A stretch of 64,000 nt of DNA from Arthrobacter sp. AFG20 (GTDB taxonomy: Bacteria; Actinomycetota; Actinomycetes; Actinomycetales; Micrococcaceae). The stretch spans positions 62,001 to 126,000 of the forward strand of contig NZ_PJMC01000007.1 of NCBI RefSeq assembly GCF_002892795.1, written 5' to 3'. The translations under genes and the position numbers were made by a program. The notes under the pieces are model-generated. The model saw only the letters and a list, made by a program, of their open reading frames with translations. It was not told where the DNA came from and did not search any database. Positions 33,981 to 42,554 of the stretch are shown piece after piece (position 1 is the first letter of the stretch; every line of letters starts with the position of its first letter).

Positions 33981-35201
33981 CTACGCCTTTCCATTAGAAG
34001 AAGTTACGTTTTCGAGGACGACGGCGAGGCCCTGGCCGACGCCGATGCAGATCGCGGCGACGCCCCACCGCTGTCCGGAGGCCTGCAGGCTCCGCGCGAG
34101 GGTGCCCAGGATGCGGGTACCGGAGGCGCCCAGCGGGTGGCCCATCGCGATGGCACCGCCGTGCCGGTTCACGATTCCCGGGTCGATCCCCCAGGCGTTG
34201 ATGCACGCCAGGGACTGCGCGGCGAACGCTTCGTTAAGTTCGACGGCGCCCACCTGGTCCCAGCCGATGCCCGCCTTCGCGAGGGCCTTGTTCGCCGCCT
34301 CCACGGGGGCGAAACCGAAGAACTGGGGGTCGTTGCCGTGCGCTCCGCGCCCGGCGATGCGGGCCAGCGGCTCCAGTCCCAGGATCGACGACGCGTTCTC
34401 GGACCCGATCCAGGCCGCGGACGCGCCGTCGGACAGCGGGGAGGCGTTCCCGGCGGTCACGGTGCCGCCCACCTCGGCGCCTTCCGGCTCGGAGCGGAAG
34501 ACGGTCTTCAGCGCCGCGAGCTTCTCCGCAGACGAACCAGGGCGGATGCCCTCATCGCGGACCAGGTCGGTGCCCGGAACCGGAGCCACCAGGTTGTCGT
34601 AGAACCCCTCGTCCCAGGCAGCGGCGGACAGGTTGTGCGAGGCAGCCGCGAACTCGTCCTGCTGCTGCCGGGTCACCCCGTACTTCTCGCGCAGCCGCTC
34701 GGTGGCCTCGCCCAGGGAGATGGTCCACTCCTTGGGCATCGCCTTGTTCACCAGGCGCCAGCCCAGCGTGGTCGACGCCAGGGTCATGTCCCCGGCCGGG
34801 TAGGGCTTGTCCGTCTTCGGCAGCACCCACGGCGCCCGCGACATCGACTCGGCACCACCCACCAGCACCACGTCCGCGTCGCCGGCGTTGATCTGCCGCG
34901 ACGCAATAATCGCCGCATCCAGCGACGAACCGCACAAACGGTTCACCGTGGTGCCCGGGATCGAGACCGGCAGCCCGGCCAGCAGCGTGCCCATCCGGGC
35001 GATGTTGCGGTTCTCCTCGCCCGCGCCATTGGCGTTGCCGAACACCACCTCATCGATCCGCTCCGGATCCAAGCCCGGAGCACGCTTCACCGATTCCTTA
35101 ATCACATGCGCGGCAAGATCATCGGGCCGGACCCCGGCGAGGCCGGAGCCGAACTTTCCGAACGGCGTGCGTACGGCGTCGTATACAAATGCCTGGTTCA
35201 T
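33981..35201 (-). CDS. pcaF: 3-oxoadipyl-CoA thiolase
   Basis: 406-residue thiolase splitting 3-oxoadipyl-CoA into succinyl-CoA and acetyl-CoA. The nucleophile is C90 in NRLCGSSLDAA; H355 in AMGHPLGASG and C385 in AAICIGVGQG complete the active site. GAGGAA lies three bases before the ATG. The 78-base gap to pcaC is the largest in the operon and could hold a secondary promoter. Context makes PcaF more likely than a general acetyl-CoA acetyltransferase. Confidence 0.93.
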   Translation of the reverse strand: MNQAFVYDAVRTPFGKFGSGLAGVRPDDLAAHVIKESVKRAPGLDPERIDEVVFGNANGAGEENRNIARMGTLLAGLPVSIPGTTVNRLCGSSLDAAIIASRQINAGDADVVLVGGAESMSRAPWVLPKTDKPYPAGDMTLASTTLGWRLVNKAMPKEWTISLGEATERLREKYGVTRQQQDEFAAASHNLSAAAWDEGFYDNLVAPVPGTDLVRDEGIRPGSSAEKLAALKTVFRSEPEGAEVGGTVTAGNASPLSDGASAAWIGSENASSILGLEPLARIAGRGAHGNDPQFFGFAPVEAANKALAKAGIGWDQVGAVELNEAFAAQSLACINAWGIDPGIVNRHGGAIAMGHPLGASGTRILGTLARSLQASGQRWGVAAICIGVGQGLAVVLENVTSSNGKA

Positions 35202-35279
35202 GAATTCCTCGAATTCTCTGGGCCCGACTGGGTAGCACTTCAGGGCGTTATGAGGGCTCAGAACGCTATCTGCTGCTAC

Positions 35280-35732
35280 CTAGTTGGGTGTGGTGGGGGT
35301 GTTGTCGGACCCGGTGCTGTCCATGTCATGGAAGACCTGCTGGGCCGTCTTGAAGGCGGTGTTGGCGGAGGGGACCCCGCAGTAGATGGCGGTCTGCAGC
35401 AGGATCTCTTTGATCTCGTCCCTGCTGAGTCCGTTGGTGATGGCCGCGCGGATGTGCATGGCCAGTTCTTCCCAGTGCCCGTGCGCCACCATGGCGGTGA
35501 TGGTGACGGCGGAACGCATCTGGCGCGGCAGGCCCGGACGGGTCCAGATGCCGCCCCACGCGATGCGGGTGATCATGTCCTGGAAGTCCTCGGTGAAGGC
35601 GTCCTTCTTGGCGTTGGCCCGGTCGACGTGCGCGTCGCCGAGCACTTCGCGCCGGACCACCATGCCGCCGTCGTAAATGTCCTGGCTGGTGGCATCCGGC
35701 TGGACCACCCCGTTGCGCTGGTCGCGGCTCAT
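35280..35732 (-). CDS. pcaC: 4-carboxymuconolactone decarboxylase
   Basis: 150-residue decarboxylase converting gamma-carboxymuconolactone to beta-ketoadipate enol-lactone. The AhpD-like CMD core spans about 35-130 (VDRANAKKDAFTEDFQDMITRIAWGGIW, TAMVAHGHWEELAMHIRAAITNGLSRDEIKEILLQTAIYCG). The true start is ATG 35732, in an ATGA overlap with pcaD; the open frame further upstream is shadow of pcaD. In several actinobacteria pcaC is fused to pcaD as pcaL; here they are separate genes. Confidence 0.93.
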   Translation of the reverse strand: MSRDQRNGVVQPDATSQDIYDGGMVVRREVLGDAHVDRANAKKDAFTEDFQDMITRIAWGGIWTRPGLPRQMRSAVTITAMVAHGHWEELAMHIRAAITNGLSRDEIKEILLQTAIYCGVPSANTAFKTAQQVFHDMDSTGSDNTPTTPN

Positions 35733-36547
35733 TTCGCTCCTCCGCGGGTTTCGGTCCAGGAAATGAGGCTCCGCATCAGCTCGGCCACGTGGGCGGGTGC
35801 CTCGGCGGGCGCCAGGTGTGCCACGCCCTCGAGCGTGGCTGCTGAGGCGGTGCCGCCGCCGGCGGTGATGCCGGCGGCAACCTCTTCGGCGAACGACGGC
35901 GGGGCCACCCCGTCCAGCGCACCCGCCACCACCTGCGTCGGGACGGTGATGCTGCCGAGCTGGTCGCGCACGTCGAAGGCGGCCAGGGCCTCGCAGCAGA
36001 AGGCGTAGCTGAAGCGGTCGGCGTCCCGCAGGGAGTGCAGGAGCCGGCTGCTGAATTCCGGTTCGCGGTCCATGAACCCGGGCGCGAACCAACGTTCGGC
36101 TGAGCCCTGGATCATCACCGGCGTCCCTTGGGTGCGCACGGTCTCGGCGCGTTCCAGCCAGCCCTCGGGGGTGCCGAGCTTGGCGCCGGAGCACTGCACG
36201 GAGAGGCTCTTGAGCCGGTCGCCGTGCTTGATGCCCAGCTGCAGGCCGGTGGCCCCGCCCAGGGACACTCCGGCGTAGTGGAACTTCTCGCCGGGGGCGA
36301 TCGAGTCGACGAGTTCGACGACGGCGTCCGCCAGGTCCGCGACGCTGAACGTTGCGGCGGCGGCGGCTGAGACACCGTGTCCGGGCAGGTCCCAGGCGAC
36401 GACGTCGAGATCATTGCCCAGGAGCGAGCCGACCTGGCCCCACAGCACCGAGGAGGTGCCGAGCGACGGCCCGACGATCAGGAGCGGTTTGTCCCCCAGC
36501 GCGCGCTGGGGGGAAAGCAGCACTGCCTTCACTGCTGGTTTAGCCAC
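35729..36547 (-). CDS. pcaD: 3-oxoadipate enol-lactonase
   Basis: 272-residue alpha/beta hydrolase that opens the enol-lactone to beta-ketoadipate. The nucleophile is S95 in GVSLGG, the acid is in VAGALDGVAPP, and the histidine in EGVAHLAPAEAP. The start is GTG 36547; upstream of it the same frame is pcaB shadow. The GTGGCTAA overlap with the pcaB stop is eight bases, and the 3' end overlaps pcaC by four bases. Confidence 0.93.
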   Translation of the reverse strand: MAKPAVKAVLLSPQRALGDKPLLIVGPSLGTSSVLWGQVGSLLGNDLDVVAWDLPGHGVSAAAAATFSVADLADAVVELVDSIAPGEKFHYAGVSLGGATGLQLGIKHGDRLKSLSVQCSGAKLGTPEGWLERAETVRTQGTPVMIQGSAERWFAPGFMDREPEFSSRLLHSLRDADRFSYAFCCEALAAFDVRDQLGSITVPTQVVAGALDGVAPPSFAEEVAAGITAGGGTASAATLEGVAHLAPAEAPAHVAELMRSLISWTETRGGAK

Positions 36548-38057
36548 GGGAATCTCCGTTTCCGTCTGGTTCGGTTGAAGTAAGCGCAAAGTCCGGGAAA
36601 GCCGCCAGGATCCGCCGCGAGATCTCGGCTGCCTGCCCGAGGTAGCTGGCGGGGTTGAGCAGCTCCTCCAGCTCGGCGTCGGAGAGCCTGTCCACGGGGA
36701 CGGCCTCGCGCAGCAACCGGCGGTAGGTGGCGGCCTGTTCGGCCGGCGGCTCCTGCAGGGTCTTGTCGACGACGGCCTGCAGCTGCTGCTTGCCGTCCAG
36801 GCCGGCTCCGGGGGTGCCATTTCCGCCAGCGGGAAGAAGCGGTGCCACCGCGGCGGAGACGCCCTCGCTGAGCAGCAGCGGGCCGGACAGGTCCAGGTTC
36901 CGCCGCATGCCGTCGGGGAAGACCTGCAGCCCCTCCGCGAGTTCCCGCATGTGGCCGGCGGCACCGAGGGCCAGTGCGAGCAGCTGGCGCAGGGCCGGCC
37001 ATTCGGTGTGCCACGCACCGTCGGGGCGTTCGTCGTTGAAGGTGGCCGCGGCAAGGTGCAGCTGCGCAGCCAGGCCGGGCGCCTGCAGGGCGGCGCTGCG
37101 GACCAGCACAGACAGCACGGGGTTCTGCTTCTGTGGCATGGCCGAGGAAACACCGCGGCCAGGCGCGCGGGGCTCTGCCACTTCCGCCACCTCAGGACGG
37201 CTCAGGAACAGGATATCCGCGGCGATCTTGCCGAGCGCGTCCACCACCGCGGCCACGGCGTCGCCCAGCGACGTCACTGCCGGCCGGCTGGTGTGCCAAG
37301 GTGCCGGCGCGGCGGTGAGCCCCAGCTGGCCGGCCAGTGCGTCCGACAGTGCGAAGGGGTCCGTGGTGGAACCTGACGTGAGTACCGTGCCGGCGGCCAG
37401 GGTGCCCGCCGCGCCGCCGAACTGCACCGGCAGCTCCAGTGCCTCGAGCCGGCGCGCTCCGGCCGCCAGCCCGTGGAACCACTGCGCCGCCCGAAGCCCG
37501 AACGTGAACGGCAGGGAATGCTGGGTCAGGCTCCTGCCGACGCACAGCGTGTCCGCATGCTGTTCCGCCAGGCGGGCGAGCGCCGCCGTCGTGCCTTTCA
37601 CGTCGGCGAGCAGCGCCTCGACCGTGTTGCGGGCCACCACCATCAGGGCCGTGTCCAGCACGTCCTGGCTGGTCAGCGAGGTGTGCACTGCCTTCGCGGC
37701 ACCGACACCGGCGCCGGCGGTGTCCAGCGCCTTGACCTGGGCCCGGAGGTCGGCCAGCAGCGGGATCACCGGATTTCCGCCGCCCTGGGCGCGCCTGGCA
37801 ATATCGGCAAGATCGTACCGGGAGGCGTCGGCAGCATGGGCCACCACGGCAGCGGAACCGGCGGGAGCGAGGTCATGCTGCTCCAGCACCGCGGCCCAGC
37901 CGGCCTCGACGGCGAGAATTGCCGCGAGGACGGCCCGGTCGCCGGTCAGTGCCGCCACGAGGGGCGACGCCGACACAGGGCTCAGCAGACCAACGTCGCC
38001 GTAGAGCGCCGCATCGCCGTGAAGCCCGCCGGCGCCCGCTGCCTGGAAGCCGGTCAC
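36540..38057 (-). CDS. pcaB: 3-carboxy-cis,cis-muconate cycloisomerase
   Basis: 505-residue member of the fumarase/aspartase superfamily, cyclising carboxymuconate to the muconolactone. The superfamily signature SSAMPQKQNPVLSV is in the middle, with TSLTSQDVLDTAL and GRSLTQHSLPFTFG before it. It is longer than the usual 350-450 residues because of a C-terminal all-helical extension (AEGLQVFPDG to ILAAFPDFALTS). It starts with GTG in a GTGA overlap with pcaG. Confidence 0.92.
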   Translation of the reverse strand: MTGFQAAGAGGLHGDAALYGDVGLLSPVSASPLVAALTGDRAVLAAILAVEAGWAAVLEQHDLAPAGSAAVVAHAADASRYDLADIARRAQGGGNPVIPLLADLRAQVKALDTAGAGVGAAKAVHTSLTSQDVLDTALMVVARNTVEALLADVKGTTAALARLAEQHADTLCVGRSLTQHSLPFTFGLRAAQWFHGLAAGARRLEALELPVQFGGAAGTLAAGTVLTSGSTTDPFALSDALAGQLGLTAAPAPWHTSRPAVTSLGDAVAAVVDALGKIAADILFLSRPEVAEVAEPRAPGRGVSSAMPQKQNPVLSVLVRSAALQAPGLAAQLHLAAATFNDERPDGAWHTEWPALRQLLALALGAAGHMRELAEGLQVFPDGMRRNLDLSGPLLLSEGVSAAVAPLLPAGGNGTPGAGLDGKQQLQAVVDKTLQEPPAEQAATYRRLLREAVPVDRLSDAELEELLNPASYLGQAAEISRRILAAFPDFALTSTEPDGNGDSRG

Positions 38058-38644
38058 TTTGCGGCGCCCCCGGTTCCGGTTCCCTCGAAGTCGAGGAAGA
38101 CGGTTTCGCCCTCGCCCTGCAGGCGGATGTCCCAGGTGAGCCCGCCGTCGGCGTCACGGCGTGCGATCAGCGTCTTGCGGCGCTCGGGGTCCAGGGACGA
38201 CAGCAGGGGATCCTTGGCCAGTGCCTCCTCGTTCTCCGGCAGGTAAACGCGGGTGAAGAGGCGGTTCATCAGGCCGCGGGCAAAGACCGCGACGGAGATG
38301 AAGGGTGCAGCGCCGGGTTCGGTGGGGCCCGGGTTGACCGTGGTGAAGGTGTAGACACCGCTGTTGCCGACGGCGCTGCGGCCGAAGCCCGTGAAGGTGT
38401 AGCCGTCGCGGACCAGGGAGCCGGTCCGGTGCACGATGTTGCCCTCGGAGTCCGGCTGCCAGATCTCGAGGATGGCGTCCGGAATCGGGTGCCCGGCGCC
38501 GTCATAGACGGTGCCCTGCAGGCGGATGGACCCCGGGGATCCGGGCGCCAGCAGCTCGCGGTCCTTGTCGTAGGGCAGGGCGTAGCCGTAGAACGGGCCC
38601 ACTGTCTGGCCCGGGGTGGGAACAAGCTTGGTGGAGTTACTCAT
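38054..38644 (-). CDS. pcaG: Protocatechuate 3,4-dioxygenase alpha subunit
   Basis: 196-residue intradiol dioxygenase alpha chain. TPGQTVGPFYGYALPY opens the domain, with LEIWQPDSEGNIVH and the FISVAVFARGLMNRLFTRVYLPE strand pair following. As in other alpha subunits, the iron ligands of the beta chain are absent. ATG 38644 has GGAAGG at suitable spacing; ATG 38650 is two codons upstream with too little room. It overlaps pcaH by eight bases. Confidence 0.93.
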   Translation of the reverse strand: MSNSTKLVPTPGQTVGPFYGYALPYDKDRELLAPGSPGSIRLQGTVYDGAGHPIPDAILEIWQPDSEGNIVHRTGSLVRDGYTFTGFGRSAVGNSGVYTFTTVNPGPTEPGAAPFISVAVFARGLMNRLFTRVYLPENEEALAKDPLLSSLDPERRKTLIARRDADGGLTWDIRLQGEGETVFLDFEGTGTGGAAK

Positions 38645-39539
38645 GGTCATCGCCTTCCGCGCCCAGCGCCTCGTTCTCGGTCCAGGTCCGCTTGGAACCC
38701 GTCAGGACGATGTCCCAGTTGTAGCCCAGCGCCCATTCGGGCTCGGTCAGGTCGTGGTCATAGGTGGCCACGAGACGGTCGCGGGCGTCCTGGTCCACGA
38801 TCGACTGGTAGATCGGGTCCAGCGGGAAGAGCTGGTCGCCGGGGAAGTACATCTGGGTGACGATCCGCTGCGTGAACTCTTGCCCGAACAGCGAGAAGTG
38901 GATGTGCGCGGGACGCCAGGCGTTGAGGTGGTTCTTCCACGGGTAGGCGCCCGGCTTGATGGTGGTGAAGCGGTAGGAGCCGTCCGGGCCGGTGATGCAG
39001 CGGCCCACGCCGGTGAAGTTGGGGTCCAGCGGCGCGGGGTGCTGGTCGCGCTTGTGGATGTAGCGGCCGGAGGAGTTGGCCTGCCAGATCTCCACCAGCT
39101 GGCCGGCAACCGGCCGGCCGTCGCCGTCGAGCACACGGCCGGCCACGATGATGCGCTCACCCTGCGGTTCGCCGTTGTGCTGGATGGTCAGGTCCGATTC
39201 CAGGGCGTGGACGTCCTGGTGGCCGAACGCCGGGGAGTACAGCTCGATGGTCTCCGGGTCCGCATGGTGCAGGCTCTTGGTGGGGTGGCGCAGGAGGCTG
39301 CTGCGGTACGGCGCGAAGTCCAGGCGCGGCTGGATTTCCGGCGCAGCACCGTCCTTCAGAGCCCGGGCGTAGGCGTCTCCGAGGGCCTTGATCTCCGCGC
39401 TGAGATCCTGCTGGGTTTCCACGCGGGGCTTCTCTGCCGGGGCGGCCATCGGGGCGGCTGGGGTTGCGGGTACTGCGTCCGACAGGTCCTCGGTCAGCGC
39501 GTCGGCGTTGTAGGTTGCGAGATTCACGTCTTCAGGCAC
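38637..39539 (-). CDS. pcaH: Protocatechuate 3,4-dioxygenase beta subunit
   Basis: 300-residue catalytic chain, opening the protocatechuate ring between the hydroxyls. All four non-heme Fe(III) ligands are visible at the expected spacing: Y160 (SSGRYIHKRD), Y199 (GAYPWKNH), H212 and H214 (RPAHIHFSLFG). The first 45 residues form a longer Ala/Pro-rich lead than usual. It starts with GTG behind AAAGGAGG, just after a 15-base tandem repeat. Confidence 0.95.
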   Translation of the reverse strand: MPEDVNLATYNADALTEDLSDAVPATPAAPMAAPAEKPRVETQQDLSAEIKALGDAYARALKDGAAPEIQPRLDFAPYRSSLLRHPTKSLHHADPETIELYSPAFGHQDVHALESDLTIQHNGEPQGERIIVAGRVLDGDGRPVAGQLVEIWQANSSGRYIHKRDQHPAPLDPNFTGVGRCITGPDGSYRFTTIKPGAYPWKNHLNAWRPAHIHFSLFGQEFTQRIVTQMYFPGDQLFPLDPIYQSIVDQDARDRLVATYDHDLTEPEWALGYNWDIVLTGSKRTWTENEALGAEGDDHE

Positions 39540-39552
39540 AGCAGCCTCCTTT

Positions 39553-39597
39553 CAATCTGTGGTTGGGCAATCTGTGGTTGGGCAATCAGTGGTTGGT
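39553..39597. repeat. Three tandem 15-base units at the quiC/pcaH junction
   Basis: CAATCTGTGGTTGGG is present twice in full (39553-39567, 39568-39582) and a third time with two changes (39583-39597). The third unit holds the last codons and TGA of the quiC-like gene; the other two form the spacer before the pcaH ribosome site. A multiple-of-three slippage duplication around a stop codon is the simplest origin. Confidence 0.85.
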
Positions 39598-41514
39598 TTG
39601 GGTCAGGTCGTGCAGGTGGTCGTACTGGACGGCGTGGCGCACCGGTGCGTTGGGCGCCCCGTAGCCGTCGTAGTTGCCGCGGCGTTCCACCATTTCGAAG
39701 AACACGCTGCCCACCGTGGCGGTGTAGAAGTGCAGGAACTCGCCGTCGGCGTCGCGGTCGTACAGCAGGTTGAGGTCCCGGAGCGTGTCCAGGAAACCGG
39801 GGTCGAGGTCGAAGCGGGCGTCCAGATCCTCGTAGTAGTTCTCCGGGATCTGCAGGAAGGCCAGCCCCCGGTCGCGCGCGGCGCGGGCGGTGGCCACCAG
39901 GTCATCCACCGCGAAGGCGATGTGCTCCTGGTAGGTCCTCCGTGGGGCCGTCCCCGGGTCCGCGCCGTCCTGCTGGATGACCGGGGCCAGGTTCAGGACG
40001 AGGCGCACGTCCCGGTCCGAGGTCTGCATGACCTGGGACCGGACCAGGCCGCTGGGGCTGGCCACCTCGGCGTACGGCTGCGGCTCCAGCGCAAGTGCGC
40101 TCGTGTAGAAGAGGACAGCCTCGTCGAAGTGCTGCCACGGCTGGGCCAGGTTCACGTGGTCGATCACCGCCGTCCGGGCGCCGGAAGGTACCTCGAGCCC
40201 CTCACCGAACTCACGCGTCCAGGCGGCGGTACCGTCCGGGCTGCCCTGGCACAGGAAGATCTCCGTGGAGTCGGGGGCGGCGAAGCCCTGGAACACTTCC
40301 TCGTTGGCCTGGCTCTTCCGGGGAACCACCGGGGCCTTGAGCTGCTGGGCGCGGGCCGAGGCAATCACCGGGGAGTCGACGTCGAACCCCAGGGCGGCGA
40401 TGGCCGGTTCGGCGGCTTCGGGGGCCTGTTCGTTGATGATCACCCGGGCGTGGCCCATGGTCCAGAGCTGGACGTCCTTGGTGCGGTGGCGGCCGTTGAA
40501 CTCGAAGCCGAGCTGGCCGAGGACGGTTTCCAGCACTCCGGTGTCCGCGGCCTTGACCTCGGCGAAGTTGAAGCCGGCGGGCTCTGCCACCTGCGGCAGC
40601 GTGGCCAGTTCCATGGGATAACGACGGCGGGCACGGGCCGGAGGACCACCAGCAACAGTGCCCGTGGCACCACCGCTGACGGCCGGCGCGTTCGTGTCCA
40701 GCCACTTGGCGCTCTGCTCCTCCAGCCAGATCAGCGAGCGCATCGCGTCGACGGCGGTGCGTTCGACGTCGGACTGGCGGAAGACGTCGTTGAAGACCTC
40801 CAGCGAGACCGGCCCGGTGTAGCCGGCGCGGACCACGTGGCCCATGAACTTGGCGAGCTCGAACTGGCCCTCGCCCGGGAAGACGCGGTAGTGCCGGCTC
40901 CAGGAGAGCACGTCCATGGAGAGCTTGGGGGCGTCGGCCACCTGCACGAAGAAGATCTTGTCCGCGCTGATGGCCTCGATGGGCGCAGTGTCCCAGTCCC
41001 GGGACAGGATGTGGAAGGAGTCCAGGCAGGTGCCGAGGTTGGGATGGTCCACCATCTCCACGAGGCGGTGGGCGTGCTCGTAGTCGTTGACGTACTTGCC
41101 CCACGCGAGGGCCTCGTAGGCGACCTTGACGCCGTGCTCGCCCGCGAGGTCAGCCAGGGCGGCGAGCTGCGCGGCGCGGAGCTCGTCGTCGTCGATCGTG
41201 GCGGTGGCAACGTTGGTGCAGACCAGGATGGTGTCCATGCCCAGCCGGGACATGAGCCGGAACTTGGCCTCGGCCCGGCGGAGGTTTGCTGCCAGCAGGT
41301 CCTCGGTCACGCTGTCGAAGTCCCGGAACGGCTGGTAGAGGTCCAGCGTGAGGCCCAGGTCCGCGGCCATCTTGCGAACGTCCTCGGGGCTCAGCGACGA
41401 GGTGACCAGGTCCTGTTCGAAAATTTCGATGCCGTCGAAGCCCGCTATGGCGCAGGCCTGCATCTTTTCCTTCAGCGTGCCGGAGAGGCAAACGGTGGCG
41501 ATTCCGGTGCGCAT
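39586..41514 (-). CDS. quiC: 3-dehydroshikimate dehydratase, two-domain (QuiC/QsuB type)
   Basis: 642 residues in two domains. Residues 1-280 form a xylose-isomerase-like TIM barrel (IATVCLSGTLKEKMQACAIAGFDGIEIFEQDL; CLDSFHILSRDWDT; LEVFNDVFRQ) that dehydrates 3-dehydroshikimate to protocatechuate. Residues 310-640 resemble 4-hydroxyphenylpyruvate dioxygenase (VOC fold; IDHVNLAQPW, EHIAFAVDDLVATA, FFEMVERRGNYDGYGAPN). QsuB-type enzymes are fused in this way, and the second domain is not needed for dehydration. The ATG shares one base with the aroE stop. It links the quinate branch to pcaHG. Confidence 0.93.
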   Translation of the reverse strand: MRTGIATVCLSGTLKEKMQACAIAGFDGIEIFEQDLVTSSLSPEDVRKMAADLGLTLDLYQPFRDFDSVTEDLLAANLRRAEAKFRLMSRLGMDTILVCTNVATATIDDDELRAAQLAALADLAGEHGVKVAYEALAWGKYVNDYEHAHRLVEMVDHPNLGTCLDSFHILSRDWDTAPIEAISADKIFFVQVADAPKLSMDVLSWSRHYRVFPGEGQFELAKFMGHVVRAGYTGPVSLEVFNDVFRQSDVERTAVDAMRSLIWLEEQSAKWLDTNAPAVSGGATGTVAGGPPARARRRYPMELATLPQVAEPAGFNFAEVKAADTGVLETVLGQLGFEFNGRHRTKDVQLWTMGHARVIINEQAPEAAEPAIAALGFDVDSPVIASARAQQLKAPVVPRKSQANEEVFQGFAAPDSTEIFLCQGSPDGTAAWTREFGEGLEVPSGARTAVIDHVNLAQPWQHFDEAVLFYTSALALEPQPYAEVASPSGLVRSQVMQTSDRDVRLVLNLAPVIQQDGADPGTAPRRTYQEHIAFAVDDLVATARAARDRGLAFLQIPENYYEDLDARFDLDPGFLDTLRDLNLLYDRDADGEFLHFYTATVGSVFFEMVERRGNYDGYGAPNAPVRHAVQYDHLHDLTQTNH

Positions 41515-42395
41515 CAGACGGCCACCCCTTCCGCGGCGATGAGCTCCAGGAAGTGCGAGCGCATCCGTTCGGCGTCTGGTTCGAGCCCGGTGAAGATCCG
41601 GAAAGCGTCGGCGGCCTGGCCCACGGCCATGCGCCCGCCGTCCAGCACCTGGCAGCCCTTGGCCCGCGATTCGCGGACGAGCTCGGTTTCGATGGGGCGG
41701 TAGACGATGTCCGCCACCCAGTGCCGGGGCTCCACGAGGGCCATGTCCAGCGGGGTGCCGGGGTGGGCGGCCATCCCCACGGGGGTGCAGTGCACCAGCC
41801 CGTCAGCGGCGGGCATCAGCTGCGGCAGCTCCGCCGTCGTGCGTGCGGTGACGGTGCGGTCCGGGAAGAAGCCGGCCAGTTCGGCGGCGCGTTCGGCGCA
41901 GCGCGCCGGATCCATGTCCACGAGTTCCAGCGTCTGCACGCCGGCCGTGAGCAGGGCGTAGGCGACGGCGGATCCGGCGCCGCCCGCTCCCAGCTGCACC
42001 ACGCGGTCCAGCTGGGCGTCCGGAAGTCCGGAGGCGAGGGCGGCGGCAAAGCCGGAGAAGTCTGTGTTGTGGCCGATGAACCGGCCGTCCTGGATCACCA
42101 CGGTATTGACGGCGCCCAGGCGTTCGGCATCCGGGGCGATCTCGTCGAGGTGCTGGAGGACCAGCTGCTTGCACGGGTGCGTGATGTTCAGCCCGTTGAA
42201 GCCCATCCGGTAGGCGCTTTGCAGCAGGTCGCCGACGGCGGTGGCCGGCAGGTCGAGCTCGTGCAGGTCGATGGGCCGGTACAGGTAGCGGACGCCCTGG
42301 ACGTCGCCTTCGCGCTCGTGCATGGGGGGCGAGAGCGACGGCATCACGCCGTCCCCGACAAGTCCTATGAGGTAGGACTCGGTTCGATTGCTCAT
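41514..42395 (-). CDS. aroE: Shikimate/quinate dehydrogenase
   Basis: 293-residue NAD(P)-dependent dehydrogenase making 3-dehydroshikimate (or dehydroquinate). The substrate site shows PSLSPPMHE, K76 in NITHPCKQ and D112 in GHNTDFSGF; the Rossmann loop is GAGGAGSA at 136-143. Strand beta-2 ends in LVDMDPAR, where the acidic D160/D162 favour NAD+ over NADP+, as in catabolic quinate/shikimate dehydrogenases. AAAGGAG lies eight bases before ATG 42395. It leads the catabolic operon, so a degradative role is more likely than biosynthesis. Confidence 0.9.
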   Translation of the reverse strand: MSNRTESYLIGLVGDGVMPSLSPPMHEREGDVQGVRYLYRPIDLHELDLPATAVGDLLQSAYRMGFNGLNITHPCKQLVLQHLDEIAPDAERLGAVNTVVIQDGRFIGHNTDFSGFAAALASGLPDAQLDRVVQLGAGGAGSAVAYALLTAGVQTLELVDMDPARCAERAAELAGFFPDRTVTARTTAELPQLMPAADGLVHCTPVGMAAHPGTPLDMALVEPRHWVADIVYRPIETELVRESRAKGCQVLDGGRMAVGQAADAFRIFTGLEPDAERMRSHFLELIAAEGVAV

Positions 42396-42504
42396 GCGTG
42401 CGGCTCCTTTGACAACGGCACTCGACCGGCTTGGGCGCCTGCTGCGCCCCACGCTGGCCGGGTGATACGGATAACAGTACAGGAAAAGTTCATATGATGC
42501 ACTT

Positions 42505-42523
42505 TTGTTCTAGATACGAACAA
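42505..42523. promoter_or_regulatory. Inverted repeat in the aroE-quiC-pca promoter region
   Basis: TTGTTC-N7-GAACAA forms a perfect six-base inverted repeat (spacer TAGATAC) about 110 bases before the aroE start. It lies in the 159-base gap between the IclR gene and aroE. The TTCTAGAT core is also seen at 43415-43422 beside the IclR gene. It is a candidate operator for the operon. Confidence 0.5.
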
Positions 42524-42554
42524 GGTGGCTTTGGGCAGCACTGCCGGCGCGACT

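Noticed and set aside
33420..36008. 862-residue plus-strand open frame opposite pcaI-pcaF-pcaC
   Set aside because: Entirely antisense to well-identified pca genes; composition is that of a shadow frame.
35733..36194. N-terminal extension of the pcaC frame
   Set aside because: Overlaps pcaD, is Arg/Pro/Gly-rich, and the ATG at 35732 gives the normal CMD length.
39553..39597. Short repeats as a CRISPR array
   Set aside because: Units are directly adjacent with no spacers and overlap a coding end; this is a simple tandem duplication.
39559..41703. 714-residue plus-strand open frame opposite quiC
   Set aside because: Antisense shadow of a clear two-domain enzyme.
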